From the NCBI GenBank assembly GCA_012656075.1, contig JAAKBF010000027.1, forward strand, positions 1 through 64,000: a stretch of 64,000 nucleotides of DNA, in the 5' to 3' direction. Positions 11,723-22,058 of the stretch are shown here, piece by piece. Below the pieces are notes generated by a model. That model was given only the letters and a program-made list of their open reading frames with translations, had not been told where the DNA came from and searched no databases. Position 1 is the first letter of the stretch, and the number at the start of each line of letters is the position of its first letter. A program made the translations under genes and the position numbers. This stretch comes from Phytophthora hibernalis. Lineage: Eukaryota; Oomycota; Peronosporomycetes; Peronosporales; Peronosporaceae.

Positions 11723-11738
11723 TTCATTCTCCATTCTG
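11723..11738 (+). promoter_or_regulatory. Initiator-like site of the elicitin-like gene
   Basis: TTCATTCTCCATTCTG resembles the oomycete Inr (TCATTCTC) and lies about 43-58 nt upstream of the ATG at 11781. Confidence 0.4.
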
Positions 11739-11780
11739 CACCATCGCGCAGCAAACTGCACCCGTCTTCGAACATCCAAC

Positions 11781-12158
11781 ATGCAGACGTCCTCGCTCGT
11801 CACCCTTTTCCTCGGTTACGTCCTGTTGGTGGCGCCCACGACCAACGCCGTTGTTTGCAACTCGACTGAGCTGAAGTCAGCATTGCATCTGCTGTACGCC
11901 AACTAGAACTACACGGTCTGCGTGTCCAACGTCGGTGTGGCTTTACCATTCACGTCCCTTCCAACGACGCCACAGATCGCTGCAATGTGTGCGAGTGCTG
12001 CTTGCAAAACACTGATCGCGATCGCCGTCACACTCGACTTGCCTGACTGCGAGGTCGTCGTGGACGGCGTCGCCTACAACGTGCTGCTGGTTCGAGCACG
12101 CCGAGTGCTGCAGTGCTCGTCTGCGAGTATCTCGTCCAGCATCACGGTCAGCGTTTGA
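11781..12158 (+). pseudogene. Elicitin-like protein gene with one in-frame stop
   Basis: Elicitins are small secreted sterol-binding proteins of Phytophthora and Pythium. The 125-codon frame begins MQTSSLVTLFLGYVLLVAPT, a clear signal peptide ending near TTNA. The mature part has exactly six cysteines (codons 26, 47, 70, 75, 90, 112), the elicitin count for three disulfides, with the typical CNSTEL and MCASAAC surroundings. Codon 42 is TAG (11904-11906), between the first two cysteines; the frame is otherwise open to TGA at 12156-12158. The part after the stop still looks conserved, so the stop is recent, a sequencing error, or read through. There is no Ser/Thr-rich tail, so it is closer in size to the short elicitins than to long elicitin-like proteins. 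No intron. Confidence 0.8.
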
Positions 12159-12250
12159 GTCTGGCGCTGACCAACTAGTAGCCTGGTGCAAGTTATATTC
12201 AACATCAATAATTCGCTGTTGTTTTTTTCAAAAGTAGTTTGTGTTTTTCA

Positions 12251-12273
12251 TCATTCGTTTTTGTCATTTTTGC
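12251..12273 (+). promoter_or_regulatory. Oomycete Inr + FPR-like core promoter
   Basis: TCATTCG followed after five bases by TCATTTTTGCC matches the combination of initiator and flanking promoter region typical of oomycete genes. It ends 20 nt before the ATG at 12293 and supports that start. Confidence 0.5.
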
Positions 12274-12292
12274 CAAAAGTTCAGAGCAGTCA

Positions 12293-13452
12293 ATGGATCC
12301 TACGAGCAACAGCAGCGAGGAAGACACCGCCGCCGCGAAGCAGTCGGAGCGGAAGCGTCTTAAGCATCGTGAGTACGTCAAGAAGTCGTACAAGAAGAAG
12401 CTCGTATGTCCACCGCTGCAGTTCCAATCTCCCTCTCCCTCTCATTCTGACTGAGTATTTTTGCCAAAGTCAACTCTGGAAAACCTCCGACGCGAGTTCA
12501 ATGCTCTGGACAAACAATACGCAGCCATCCTCGTATCTGGGAGTTGCAACAACCAGCAACACGACGAGAAAAACCCTCAAACGTCATGCAAAACTACCTT
12601 CAAGTCACAGAGACCAAGAAATGGTACCAGCAGGAGAACGACCGATTGTACCAGCTCAACTCGTACCACATGAAGGTTGAGAGCCGCATGGGGCAACTGT
12701 TGGACGCCTCCGAAGCAGCCAAAGTGCCTCGTCCCGGCGTCTCGACGTCTCGCCAATATCACATCCGCCCGCTGCCTACAGATGCCTACACGAAGGTTAT
12801 CGATGATGCGGCGAACGACGTGCTGCGCTTCGCTCGAAGTACCGACAAACTCAGCACGGGTGCGCATACTGGGCTGGACGGATCAGCGAGAGGTTCACGG
12901 ACGTACCCTCAAATTCGCGCTGCAAAAGGAGTTTGCACTCGCCGAGTGATCTTTTGCAACGGAGCTGGTCAATATTTTCCAACCCGGACGAGTTTCCGAA
13001 GATCTACGGCTCAGCACTGGATGTGCGGTTTCATGTGCTGCAGTATATTGATGAGAACACAATGCTGTTCTACCGGCGCATTGCGCCGCCAGCGACAGCT
13101 CTCGGGCAGTCAAAACGGTCTTCTTGCTGGCGAGAAGGTCAACACAGGAGGGCTACTTGCTGCTTTTTCGATCTATTGACAAGGAACTCGTGCAATTTGA
13201 GGAGGTGGACGCCGACGGTGTTTCCGAGGTCCGCTTTGACCCAGACGCAGCGTACAAATTAACGTCCTCCGAGATGTGGGTAGACAAGTACATCTGGGTG
13301 TTGTTCTACAACGTTCAACTGAGCCCAAGAAATGTTTGTATCACTTCGGTGGCGCCACCACCACCACAATTTGGCTGCGGGAGGTGTTGTTTATCGCGAT
13401 TCGATGGGAAAGCATGGCTGTGGGTTCCCAATTCACGCTCACGGCTGAATAA
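12293..13452 (+). pseudogene. bZIP-START-like family member, multiply frameshifted
   Basis: Exon 1 (12293-12403) encodes MDPTSNSSEEDTAA and the basic region LKHREYVKKSYKKKL. A 66-bp GT-AG intron (12404-12469) follows in phase 0. Exon 2 opens with STLENLRREFNALDKQYAAI, a coiled coil. The START-like part is spread over frames that change at about 12560, 12860, 12950, 13130 and 13350. It includes ILGWTDQREVHGRTLKFAL, ALDVRFHVLQYIDENTMLFY, YLLLFRSIDKELVQF and the C-terminal signature WLREVLFIAIRWE. Stop TAA at 13450-13452. Gene order and intron position equal those of the intact paralogue at 59190. The Asn of the canonical basic region is His. It converges with the next gene, with 130 bp between stops. 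Confidence 0.7.
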
Positions 13453-13582
13453 GAAGATTCATACCAGCATGTACATTATACATGTACAAGTAAGGTTTTG
13501 TGTTTACAAGTTAAATATTAACGAGTTCGATATTATTCTTTCCCAGAACGAAGTTTGTTCCTTTCCCTCAAACGAAGTTTGT

Positions 13583-14843
13583 TCAACCCTGCAAGGTTAT
13601 GAGGGGGCCCACCGCACGACTCTCCCAGCGAAGAGCCATGAGCAGCACCTCCATCATCCAAAACTGTGCGTTGTCTATTGAAAAATGTTTCATCTCGCCA
13701 CCAAATTGAAAATCCACGCCAGAGCCGTCGCCCCGATTCTCAAACGATGTCCAGGCGAACATGTCTAGCCAAGCAATACGCGGCACCGGGTGTTTATCTG
13801 TAGACTCAGCCCTCAGGACCGTCCCGTCTGTGGTATTGGGGCTCGGAACACCAGTAAAGCCAAGCTTCTCGTGGTCCAGAGCCCGGTAAATTGTCATGTA
13901 TCCGTCTTCCGCCCGGAACCGTGACGAAAGAAACAATGTCTTCATGATTGCGTCTTGACCTGGACGCTGCAACTCACGGCAGAACACGCGATTGTCCTCG
14001 TTCACTGTTTGGACGTCATGCAAGTTGGAAGTCATACCGCGCGAGTGAAGAGCTTTGTACGAGCTTTCTGTCGTCATGATTGTCCACCCGCGGTCTGACA
14101 GATCCTGCGCTGTCCGTCCTGTGAAAAACTTGCAAATCGAGTACTGCAGTCGTTCCCCTTCCAGACGATAACGGTGCGTCCAGCCGAGGACCTCCGCATT
14201 CGTTGTGTACAGATCTCGACTCACCCGGAAGGTGCGCACCTCTGAATACGCAGCTCGAATGACTGCGTAGCACGCGTCAGTGGTGATCGATTTCATTCCC
14301 CATCGCTGTTTCTCACTGGGATCAGTAAGTTCCTCTCGGCCGTGACCCGCTGCATCTCGCTCTCGCTCCTCAGCGGCGCTTGCAGTCGCTAACTTCTTCT
14401 GGAACGTCAAGTGCTGACTGTGGGTATGCCGCAGCGTCGCATTTTCCTTCACTTGTCGCTCCTTCTCACTCGTAACCTGTACGTAATTCTCGTACAGTCC
14501 CAGCACAGAAGCCGATGGACCTCCCACTGGCGGCCGAGTCCGAACGTAGCGTAGCAACGCCGCGTGCTGCGTGGACAGCGCTTGCTCCTGCTGTCTCAGC
14601 TCCTTCAGCAACCCCTACAACTCATACATTTGCAAACTATTAGCTGCAAGCCCTGAAATAGAAGGAAATTATCGTAGTTACCAGTTTCTGGTAGTAGCTC
14701 CGTTTGACCAGCTCGCGGTGTTTGCGTTTGCGTGCAGCTTCCACTGCTACCGCCCCAGAGACTTGCGAGGACGACCTGCTAGTGGTCACCTTGGGGTTGG
14801 GAGAGGCATCTGCGGACCTCCGTCGTGGAGAACGTGGCGTCAT
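13583..14843 (-). CDS. bZIP-START-like family protein, intact
   Basis: Exon 1 (14843-14682, MTPRSPRRRSADASP) ends with the basic region KRKHRELVKRSYYQKL. A 67-bp GT-AG intron (14681-14615) in phase 0 is followed by exon 2 (14614-13583), beginning GLLKELRQQEQALSTQ. Conceptual length is 397 residues with no break. The START-like domain shows VLGWTHRYRLEGERLQYSIC, RVFCRELQ, MTIYRALDHEKLGF and the end signature FWMMEVLLMALRWE. The likely role is a transcription regulator with a lipid- or ligand-binding-like C-terminus. DNA binding is uncertain because the invariant Asn is His and the invariant Arg is Tyr. The first ATG gives a short N-terminus; an upstream exon cannot be excluded. Confidence 0.75.
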
Positions 14844-15030
14844 GGCACGAAGACTGCAGTGCCGAGTGCCGAGAGCTGGCGTTTTTCAAGGCGAGAAGCC
14901 ACTTGATGAACTGGAATCGGAGCTTTCTTTTAAGATCTTAAAAGATAAAAATACTTTCTTTAGTACAAACGTACTGAGATGATGATTGCATGATGCCAAT
15001 TTGCTGTTTCAGCTACAGTGGTTAAGTAAT

Positions 15031-15092
15031 GGGGAAATTGCAAATCGGTCAGGTAAACGGGTGGGCAATTGCTGTTCGGTCAGGTGGTTGCT
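15031..15092 (+). repeat. MULE left terminal inverted repeat
   Basis: 62 bp matching the right repeat with one visible mismatch. A second copy of its inner half (GGGCAATTGCTATTCGGTCA onwards) lies at 15114-15145, so the left end carries an internal duplication that the right end lacks. Confidence 0.9.
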
Positions 15093-15179
15093 ATTCGGTC
15101 AAGCCTTTGAGAATGGGCAATTGCTATTCGGTCAGGTGGTTGCTTTACTGGATGGAGAGGTTGTAAATTCTAAATATGA

Positions 15180-17104
15180 ATGATATTAATAGTGCGTGTA
15201 CATACGTGTACGTACGTGATGCCGCAAGTTGGTCATAACGAAACCTGCGCTCAAGTGAACAAGACATCGCCGATGGAGGAAGGCGACGATGACATCGGTC
15301 TGGAAAAAGGAATGGAGTTCACAAGTATCAGGGCGTTGAAGTACTATTTAGAGCGATACTGCGCGTATCACGGCTTTGCTCACAACAAGCCAACAAACCG
15401 TCGAGATTACCTCAAAGTGGTCTGCAGCTCACATGTAGACTGCACGTTTCAAGTACGGGGATCCCTCTCCGTGAAGGCAGGAGTTGTGCGTGTAACTTGC
15501 CTAAATGAGAGCCACTCAAGCACCCACGATGCACACACAGATTTACGACAACGGCAACCATCTAACGTCAGTCAAGCGTTCATTGTTGAAGTTGCCCGGG
15601 ACTGTATTGCGAGTTCGAACGAAACGAAAACATCTAGTCTGGTTGTGACATGGGCACGTCGTGTGTATGGTATCACTATTTCTAAGCACGCGGCGTGGCG
15701 TGCCCTTAAACAGCTCGAGGAAGGATCGACTTATAGTGTGCAGAAAAGCTATCAGTATCTGCAAAGTTATTTGGATTTGTTCGCGGCAAGTAACCCAGGG
15801 ACAGTGACGAATTGTGAGCGCGACGAACACAGCATGTTCAAGCGTATGTGCATTATCTACGGCGGGTACGACCAAGCATTTCGTTACTGCATACCGATGA
15901 TCGCTCTTGACGTTTGTCATTTAAGGGCAGACCGTGGCTCTCTGTACGTGGCGTCGACGATGACAGGGGCACATGACATCCTTGTTGTGGATATTGCCAT
16001 TGCCAATGCAGCCGAATGTAGAGCTGACTGGAAATAGTTTTGGAGCATATTTTGCAAGCATTACCGTGTGTCGCCGAACTGTCCGATTTCTTCATTATCA
16101 GCGATAGAGATAAAGGCGTCACTCCTGCTGTCCGCCAAGTGTTTCCACGAGTGCCACATGGTGCATGCGCCGAACATATCAAACGCAATGTCATTGACGC
16201 ATGCAAAACCCGTTTCGATGGGTTGGTGATCAAACTAGCGAAAGAGACGGACAAGAAGGAGTTAGAGAACATTTATGAAGAGATTGAGCAACGAAGCGTT
16301 GAAACAGTCAGTATTTGAAGGATATCGATGACTCGATCTGGCTTTCGGCATACTTTCGTGTTCCAAGATATGGTATTGTTACTTCCAACTCAGCCGAGTC
16401 TGTCAACAGCAGCATCGGCTATTTCAGGCGAGGTCACATCTAAAGTTGTTGCGGGCATAACACAGATGGTGATGAAGAGAGCTTTTGATCTTAAACAAAA
16501 GTACAGCCGACACAATGCTATGGACATCATACCCTCGGTGATGAATAAGCTCAACATCAACAAAAAGACAGGGCGTGCACGGGATGTTATACCACAGTCG
16601 GACACGATGTACAACGTCAAACGCAAAAATGGTCTCTATCGTGTGGTAAATCTTGACGCCAATAGCTGCACATGAGGGTTATGGGTGGAATACCAGTATC
16701 CGTGCGTACACGCGTGCGCTGCCTTACAGAAGCTTCACTTGTCGGTCCTCACGTCAGTCGCTCCATACTACCGATATGGACGCCTGCAATCCATTTTCGA
16801 GAACGCGCTTGTACCTATCGATATCGAGTCCGTGGTCTCTGATGAGATTACAGCACCTCCACCCAAGTACAACCGAGCGGGACGACCAAAACAAAACAAA
16901 CGAGTTCGAAGTCGCGGAGAAGTGATTCCAGAGGATTCGCCGATTGTTTGTTCGCGATGCCACAAGCGGGGACACAACATCCGCACATGCGAACGAAGGC
17001 AAGTTCTAAACGAACGACGTCAAGCACGGTATCAAAAACTGAAAGCTCGCAGAGAGTACGCTAAAACGCTCAGTGACAACGAACACAAAAACGAAGACAC
17101 CTAG
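15180..17104 (+). pseudogene. MULE transposase (SWIM and CCHC zinc fingers), broken
   Basis: Catalyses Mutator-type transposition. The N-terminal FAR1/MuDR-like DNA-binding segment spans about 15300-15530 (FTSIRALKYYLERYCAYHGF then VVCSSHVDCTFQV). The catalytic core follows: IALDVCHLRADRGSLYVAST, then after a frame change at 16037 FFIISDRDKGVTPAVRQVFP with HGACAEHIKRN. A piece in another frame (RYGIVTSNSAESVNSS, about 16315-16438) comes next. The SWIM finger is CxC...YPCVHACAA, with its second Cys replaced by TGA at 16673-16675. The C-terminus has a canonical zinc knuckle CSRCHKRGHNIRTC (CX2CX4HX4C). Start choice among the ATGs at 15180, 15219 and 15273 is open. Three frame changes and one stop make this copy unable to encode the full protein as read. 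Confidence 0.85.
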
Positions 17105-17109
17105 CTCTG

Positions 17110-17590
17110 CAGCGAGCTCGTTGCATATATAATCAGAAAGATCGTAGGTACATTGACGGTTAATATGTTCCTTATATTTCTTGATCACGAATAACTCGAA
17201 TGTTTGCTCATAAGGAAGTTGACGTCGAGGATACCGGCAATAACGGCGTAGATCGTCAGCAGCGTGATCGCACATCCTGGAGTTCCACGTCGACGGTGCC
17301 GTCATGTAGCATGAGACTGTATCAGTTGGCCCCAATAGGGAACGTGGTGTTATTGTTGCGCACATAGGCTGCGTACGTCCAGAAAAAGCTGCTGTCTTGC
17401 GAAGCCTCGACCAACGACGTGTTGGTGTCGGTACACTGCAGCTCCTTCGTCAGTTCCCCCGTCTCCGTGTTGGCGACTGCGTTCACTCGGCACATGGTGC
17501 TCGGGTTGTCGTAGTAGAACGTTGGTGTGCTCGGGTGGTACATGGTGTACACTTGGCGCTCCTTCCTCCAGCCGTCTACTAGCTTTACTA
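17110..17590 (-). other. Coding-like minus-strand stretch inside the MULE, possible captured gene piece
   Basis: Between the transposase stop and the right TIR the minus strand has a cysteine-bearing open stretch in two frames. One reads VDGWRKERQVYTMYHPSTPT to NNTTFPIGAN, the other DTVSCYMTAPSTWNSRMCDH to EQTFELFVIKKYKEH, with a frame change near 17345. It is in antisense to the transposase, does not look like any MULE protein, and has no ATG-to-stop gene of its own. Capture of a host gene fragment (Pack-MULE style) is one explanation. I do not recognise the protein. Confidence 0.35.
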
Positions 17591-17704
17591 TCGCCTTATG
17601 ATATATCCGTGTTGGTGGGATTCGAACTTGACGGTTGTGAGCTGAAGAACATTTTGCGCAGTATTAATAGTAGACAACTTGAAAATGGTGTCCACCTGGC
17701 TGAA

Positions 17705-17766
17705 AGCAACCACCTGACCGAATAGCAATTGCCCACCCGTTTACCTGACCGATTTGCAATTTCCCC
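17705..17766 (-). repeat. MULE right terminal inverted repeat
   Basis: Reverse complement of 15031-15092, abutting the right TSD copy TTAAGTAAT. Confidence 0.9.
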
Positions 17767-17775
17767 TTAAGTAAT

Positions 17776-20290
17776 ATTCTTCAACTTGCAGCTCAGACTC
17801 GGTCACCACGTACTGTCCGGTCTTGCCTTCGGCCAAAGGTAGTTTCTAGTAGAGAGGTCCGCCTCGTGCCGTACACAGACAGCTACTTATCAAATATACA
17901 CGGCACTAGGCGTACGTCTCCGTGTATTCAGCCGTCAGGCGTGGCAGGTCCTTTGGTGTTCTAACTGGTTGTCCAGGCACTGCGCCAGGTGGGCTAGTGT
18001 ACCACGGGGACTGGCTTAAGTACCCTCTCTTTGGTCGCTGGTGCCTGGAGCCAGGCTAACCCTGTACGACGGCTGCTCTGGATGGGCTAAACTACCTCGC
18101 GGGCTAGCTATACTGTCGTCGGGACTACCGCACTGCAACCAACGGGGCTAATCTACCCGTGTCGCTCACGCACCAAGTGCCCTTGAGTCTTCTGCTGCTG
18201 CTGCTCGCTTCCTTCTGCTTGTACGTGCTGGCTGTTTTGCTGGGCTTTACTGACTTTATTACGTAGTTAGCTCCTGACACCTCGCGGCGTGTTTGCTGTG
18301 CTCTTCGGTGTTCACCTCTGGTCTTCTCGGCAGATTGCGAGCTGAGCGGCTTCCCTATCCTAAACATGCATGCCCTCGCTTGTGGGTACAAATCAGCTAC
18401 TTCTGGCGGTGGATCCTGGCCGTACGTCGTGGTCTTGGCGTCGCCTCTCCTTTTCATTGCCTCTCGGGGCTGCTGTGCATCTTGGTCGTCCCTCCTTCGC
18501 GGCCTTTCACAGGCGCGATATTCCATCGGTCTGGTGGAGCAAGCCTCTGGCGGGTCGGCTCGCCAGCCACCGGCTCATACCCGTCTGTGCTGTCCGGCTG
18601 CCGCACCTGGTCTTTCCTGCGTGCCCTTGTCCGCTGCTGTCCTCTGCTGCTACTCTTCTGCTCTCCTGGTGTCCTTGCCCTTGCGTCCCGCTGCCACAGT
18701 ATTGCAGTTACCGTAATTAGTGCGATTGCCACTGAGCAAGGAAGGAATCCACGTGAATAGTACAAGTACAGAGTTCCCCGGTAAAGAGAGAAAGGTGGGA
18801 CCAATAAATTCTTTCAGGCTACAAGATTTGCAAACGGATTTGTATCGCGGTAGAGCAAGGCTTTGTGACAACTGTACTAATTTTGCAAGGTAAATGACTG
18901 ACTACGGTTCTCCTTTGTCGGGGAACTCTGTAAAGCATACCGGTACTGTACTTAACTACTTCGCAGTAAGTACGAGTTCTCTGGATTTTAATCCAGAGTT
19001 TCTCCCTCAAGGGGACTCGAACCTTTAATAAAACCTCTTACCTTTTATGCATATACTTTTAAAAAAATTCATTCTGGAAGGACGCCAGTTTACAAATATC
19101 TTTGAAATCGATAGAACTGTTATACATGATCCATGCCACGACGACGTTGGCCTCAATGCCGACAGGCATAATTGGCCTGGGCTTGGGCGCTAGCATGCGT
19201 CTAGTGCTTCGGCAAGGGATGTAATAGCTTCCAAACGTGCGGTGGTCTTCCTCGACCACCTCCAGTTCACGGCGGAGGATCCGTGGGCCCTCCTCACACT
19301 TCGTGTGCCTTGTTCCTCCGCGCGGGGCTACACCTCGAAGGCTATCACACAGCCCAAGAATGGAGTGAGCTCTCAGCTTATATCCTGGCATGATAGCAGC
19401 CCGGTATGGGTCACGCTATCCACGGCCGACCCTGAGTGGATTCTCGGAGCCATTTACGGGCTCAGGTCATGCATTGACCATATCATATATGCACCGAGCA
19501 TCAGGTTGTCATTCGACGGCCGCTATTAGCAGTCTAGGGGTTGCCTGGTGGAGCCGCAAGCTCTTCCCGCGCCTTTGGTATCAAACCAAACACGCGTCGG
19601 TGTCGGGCATCGACACCAACGTACCCAACGGTACTTCTAGCATTGTGGCGGGTTACCTGGTTGACCCACCACTGCCAACGCAGCATCGGCGTCTGCTTCG
19701 CGCATCGCCCAGACCAGGACATGGTCAGAGTGCGTGCATGCCTGCACGACACTCGGTTATTTAGATGGCCATGACCGCGTACAGGTCCATGGTTACGTGA
19801 CGTGGGCCTACAGGTTCGCGGCCACGTCGGCGTACGGGTTGATGACCACGTAGACGTCTGGACCGATGGCCATGTAATACATGCCCACGTAGGCGTACAT
19901 CACATCAACGTACGGTTCAATGACCCGTATGCGTACTCCACGTCGGTGTACAGGTCCACGACCACGACGGCGTACATGATCGGGACCACATACACCAGAG
20001 GTACGCCGTGTACGGCAAGTACCACGGCCATCATTAGTGCCGCAAGCATACAAGCCTACAAGCACGACGACGAGTGTAGGTAGGTAGCGTACATATTTGT
20101 AATATACAAGACCTCCATCGACCCACGTAATAACTCGTATTCCTTTCCGTCAGAGTACGTGTCCGTGTACACGTATTGCACACACAGTTGTTGGCCCGTA
20201 CCAACAACACCTTCCGTGAGGAAGCGAGTCTCAGCAGAGACTTGGGAGGAAAGGTATTTCGAGCCTCTCCTCCAAAGCTTATCCAGGTCG
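17776..20290. other. Unresolved repeat-like sequence
   Basis: Long overlapping ORFs on both strands with shifting frames. On the minus strand near 17776-17865 a short open stretch reads LPLAEGKTGQYVVTESELQV next to the MULE insertion. At 18125-18526 there is a basic, gag-like minus ORF (TTTYGQDPPPEVADLYPQAR). At 19060-19390 and 19534-19752 the minus strand keeps protein-like text (GYVGVDARHRRVFGLIPKAR). At 19760-20060 GTAC-rich text gives low-complexity Val/Tyr/Thr runs. Probably decayed retrotransposon, but I cannot assign domains. Confidence 0.4.
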
Positions 20291-21552
20291 ACGGTGTCGA
20301 CAGCGACTGGCATTCTGCCAGGTCGCGAGCAGTTTGAGTCTGCGCGACTTGACGTGGAACGATGTTACCCACGTCAGGTAAGGTCTTAACGGCCTCACCT
20401 CTTCCGAGTTGTTAAGACTCGTGCGGAACTATGTTACCAGCCTTGGTGTGTAGAACTGTGTTACCCACTCAGGAAGCGCAACTTGCGTCTTCCACTTCAG
20501 TTTAGGTCGTGTGTCCAGTGGCACAGTACGTGCCGATCTAGTGGGAGGTGGGACGCTGTGTTCTTCGACACCTCGTTCACATACGGCCTACGCCATGGAG
20601 CAGTCCATGCTTGTGGGGCATTGCTCCGAGTCGTTCGTAGCGACTCCGGTCTGATACAAGTCCAGAACCGACATGTGCCGGCGACGGCGTCGTCGACGGT
20701 CATCCGGACGTGAAACTTGGTTACCCATATATAGATGGAGGCTTCAAGAGTCCTGTTTCACTCCGTGTGGTACTTGGTTACCCACACTAGAGGTTGCGTA
20801 ACGCACATCTGCCTTGGCTACGGTCTTGGCCTTATTGACCTCACGTGGACTTAATCCACCATTGCGGTTGAGCTTATCAACAAGACGTGAGTCGAAGACC
20901 GTACGGCGCGAAGACTGACAGCGATGTGTGCTACTGGTGTTGCAGGCACACATGCTCGGCATAGATACCTATCGATCTGCATAGCATCGAGGTGGAGGAG
21001 ATCCGACATCTCCCGCAGGGCCTCCAACTGGATAGACCCGGACGTGACCTAGCGGCCAGTCATGCCGTCGAAGATGTGATAGCATTCTTCTGGCGGCGGC
21101 GCCGAAGGAGTCGTCGTTGACTCCGAGCTTCTTCCTGGAGCTTCAGTCCTGACATCGTGTCGGATCTCTTGGTGTGGTCATGTGTTACCCACAGCCGTAA
21201 TTTGTCTTGGTACAGCGTCTGGAGCCCGTACCGGCCCGTGTGGAACTATGTTACCCACACTAGAGGTGCCGCTAGCAACCTCGGCGCTGACCACGGTCTC
21301 GACCTCTCTGGTCTCACATGGGCTTACGTCCTCTTTAGACGGACGTCGTCCTTCACGGACTTCGTCGATGTCCGTACGGCGACGACTTGGTGCGCTGGAA
21401 GATGCTGTCATTGCATCTTCCCTCGCGGGTCTGGAGACATCCAAGCCCCTTGGGCTTGTTGCAGGTTCGTTAGCAACATAGGCCTCCATGGTATTCCATC
21501 GGCGTCCATGGGAGCCTCGGTTCCGGACGGAGGTGGGAACATTACTCACCAA
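20290..21552 (-). pseudogene. Retrotransposon linker region with internal protein repeats
   Basis: Downstream of the gag-protease block on the minus strand, a polar Thr/Glu/Arg-rich reading recurs at about 0.4-0.5-kb spacing, ending each time in the same motif: SSVGNIVPHG (about 21250), SSVGNQVPHG (about 20780) and VGNIVPR (about 20360). At DNA level the plus strand shows GTTACCCACACTAGAGG twice (near 20780 and 21250) and related GTTACCCAC copies nearby. It looks like a repeated spacer between protease and RT. No RT motifs were found beyond it. Confidence 0.4.
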
Positions 21553-21649
21553 GAACCCGGAGGCTGGCTAACCACTAAGGACCTGCCGCGCCAAATGGCT
21601 CAGGGTGCGCTCGCTCGTGCCGCAGCAAACCCAAGTGAACATCGTACGT

Positions 21650-22058
21650 GTTCACAACCACGTACGGCTCAAGGGTGCGTGCGTCCGTGGCACCGCGTAC
21701 CCATCGTACGTGTTCGCAACCACGTACGGCTTCATGTTGTACATGTATTCGAGCCTGTGACAACCAGGTCTATACATACCAATGCCATTACCCTCACATA
21801 TAGCGTTGGCAATACCCCGGCGGCGTACAACATCATTTGACGTCCCAGGTATCGAAATTTCCAAGGATTTTCACATCCCCGTACACTCGCGTGTACTATC
21901 AGCAACCGAGCGTTGCTCTTCGCCAACTCGAGAAACAAAGTCCCTCACCTGCAAAGCCATCGCGGTGCGCGCCGCCCGCGCACCCGTCACGAAAACTCGG
22001 GTCTTCCCCACCACTACTGGTGGCCGGGGTATCCTTGGCCAGACGGCCCGGCTTGCGC
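21650..22058 (-). pseudogene. Retropepsin-like fragment of an LTR retrotransposon
   Basis: Continuing from gag, the minus strand reads RLLIVHASVRGCENPWKF and, in another frame, SNDVVRRRGIANAI. This is the layout of the oomycete gypsy protease (strand, then DSGAS-type site, then VRRR). The DSG itself is lost in the frame change near 21840. It is a fragment only. Confidence 0.5.

Larger units (their letters stand above)
15022..17775 (+). mobile_element. Mutator-like element (MULE), complete with TIRs and 9-bp TSD
   Basis: The element itself is 15031-17766 (2,736 bp). It is flanked by the perfect 9-bp direct repeat TTAAGTAAT at 15022-15030 and 17767-17775, the length typical of Mutator insertion. 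The ends are 62-bp inverted repeats beginning GGGGAAATTGCAAATCGGTC. Inside lies a MULE transposase gene on the plus strand with several breaks, and an unrelated minus-strand coding stretch near the right end. The perfect TSD and near-perfect TIRs imply a fairly recent insertion. Confidence 0.92.

Noticed and set aside
18980..19025. tRNA-like 3' segment (GGTTCGAGTCCC on the minus strand) next to a perfect 7-bp hairpin
   Set aside because: The T-stem does not pair, the hairpin loop has four instead of seven bases, and no D-arm or acceptor stem is present.
19760..20060. Val/Tyr-rich minus ORF as a repeat protein
   Set aside because: It follows from GTAC-rich low-complexity DNA; all frames give similar low-complexity text.
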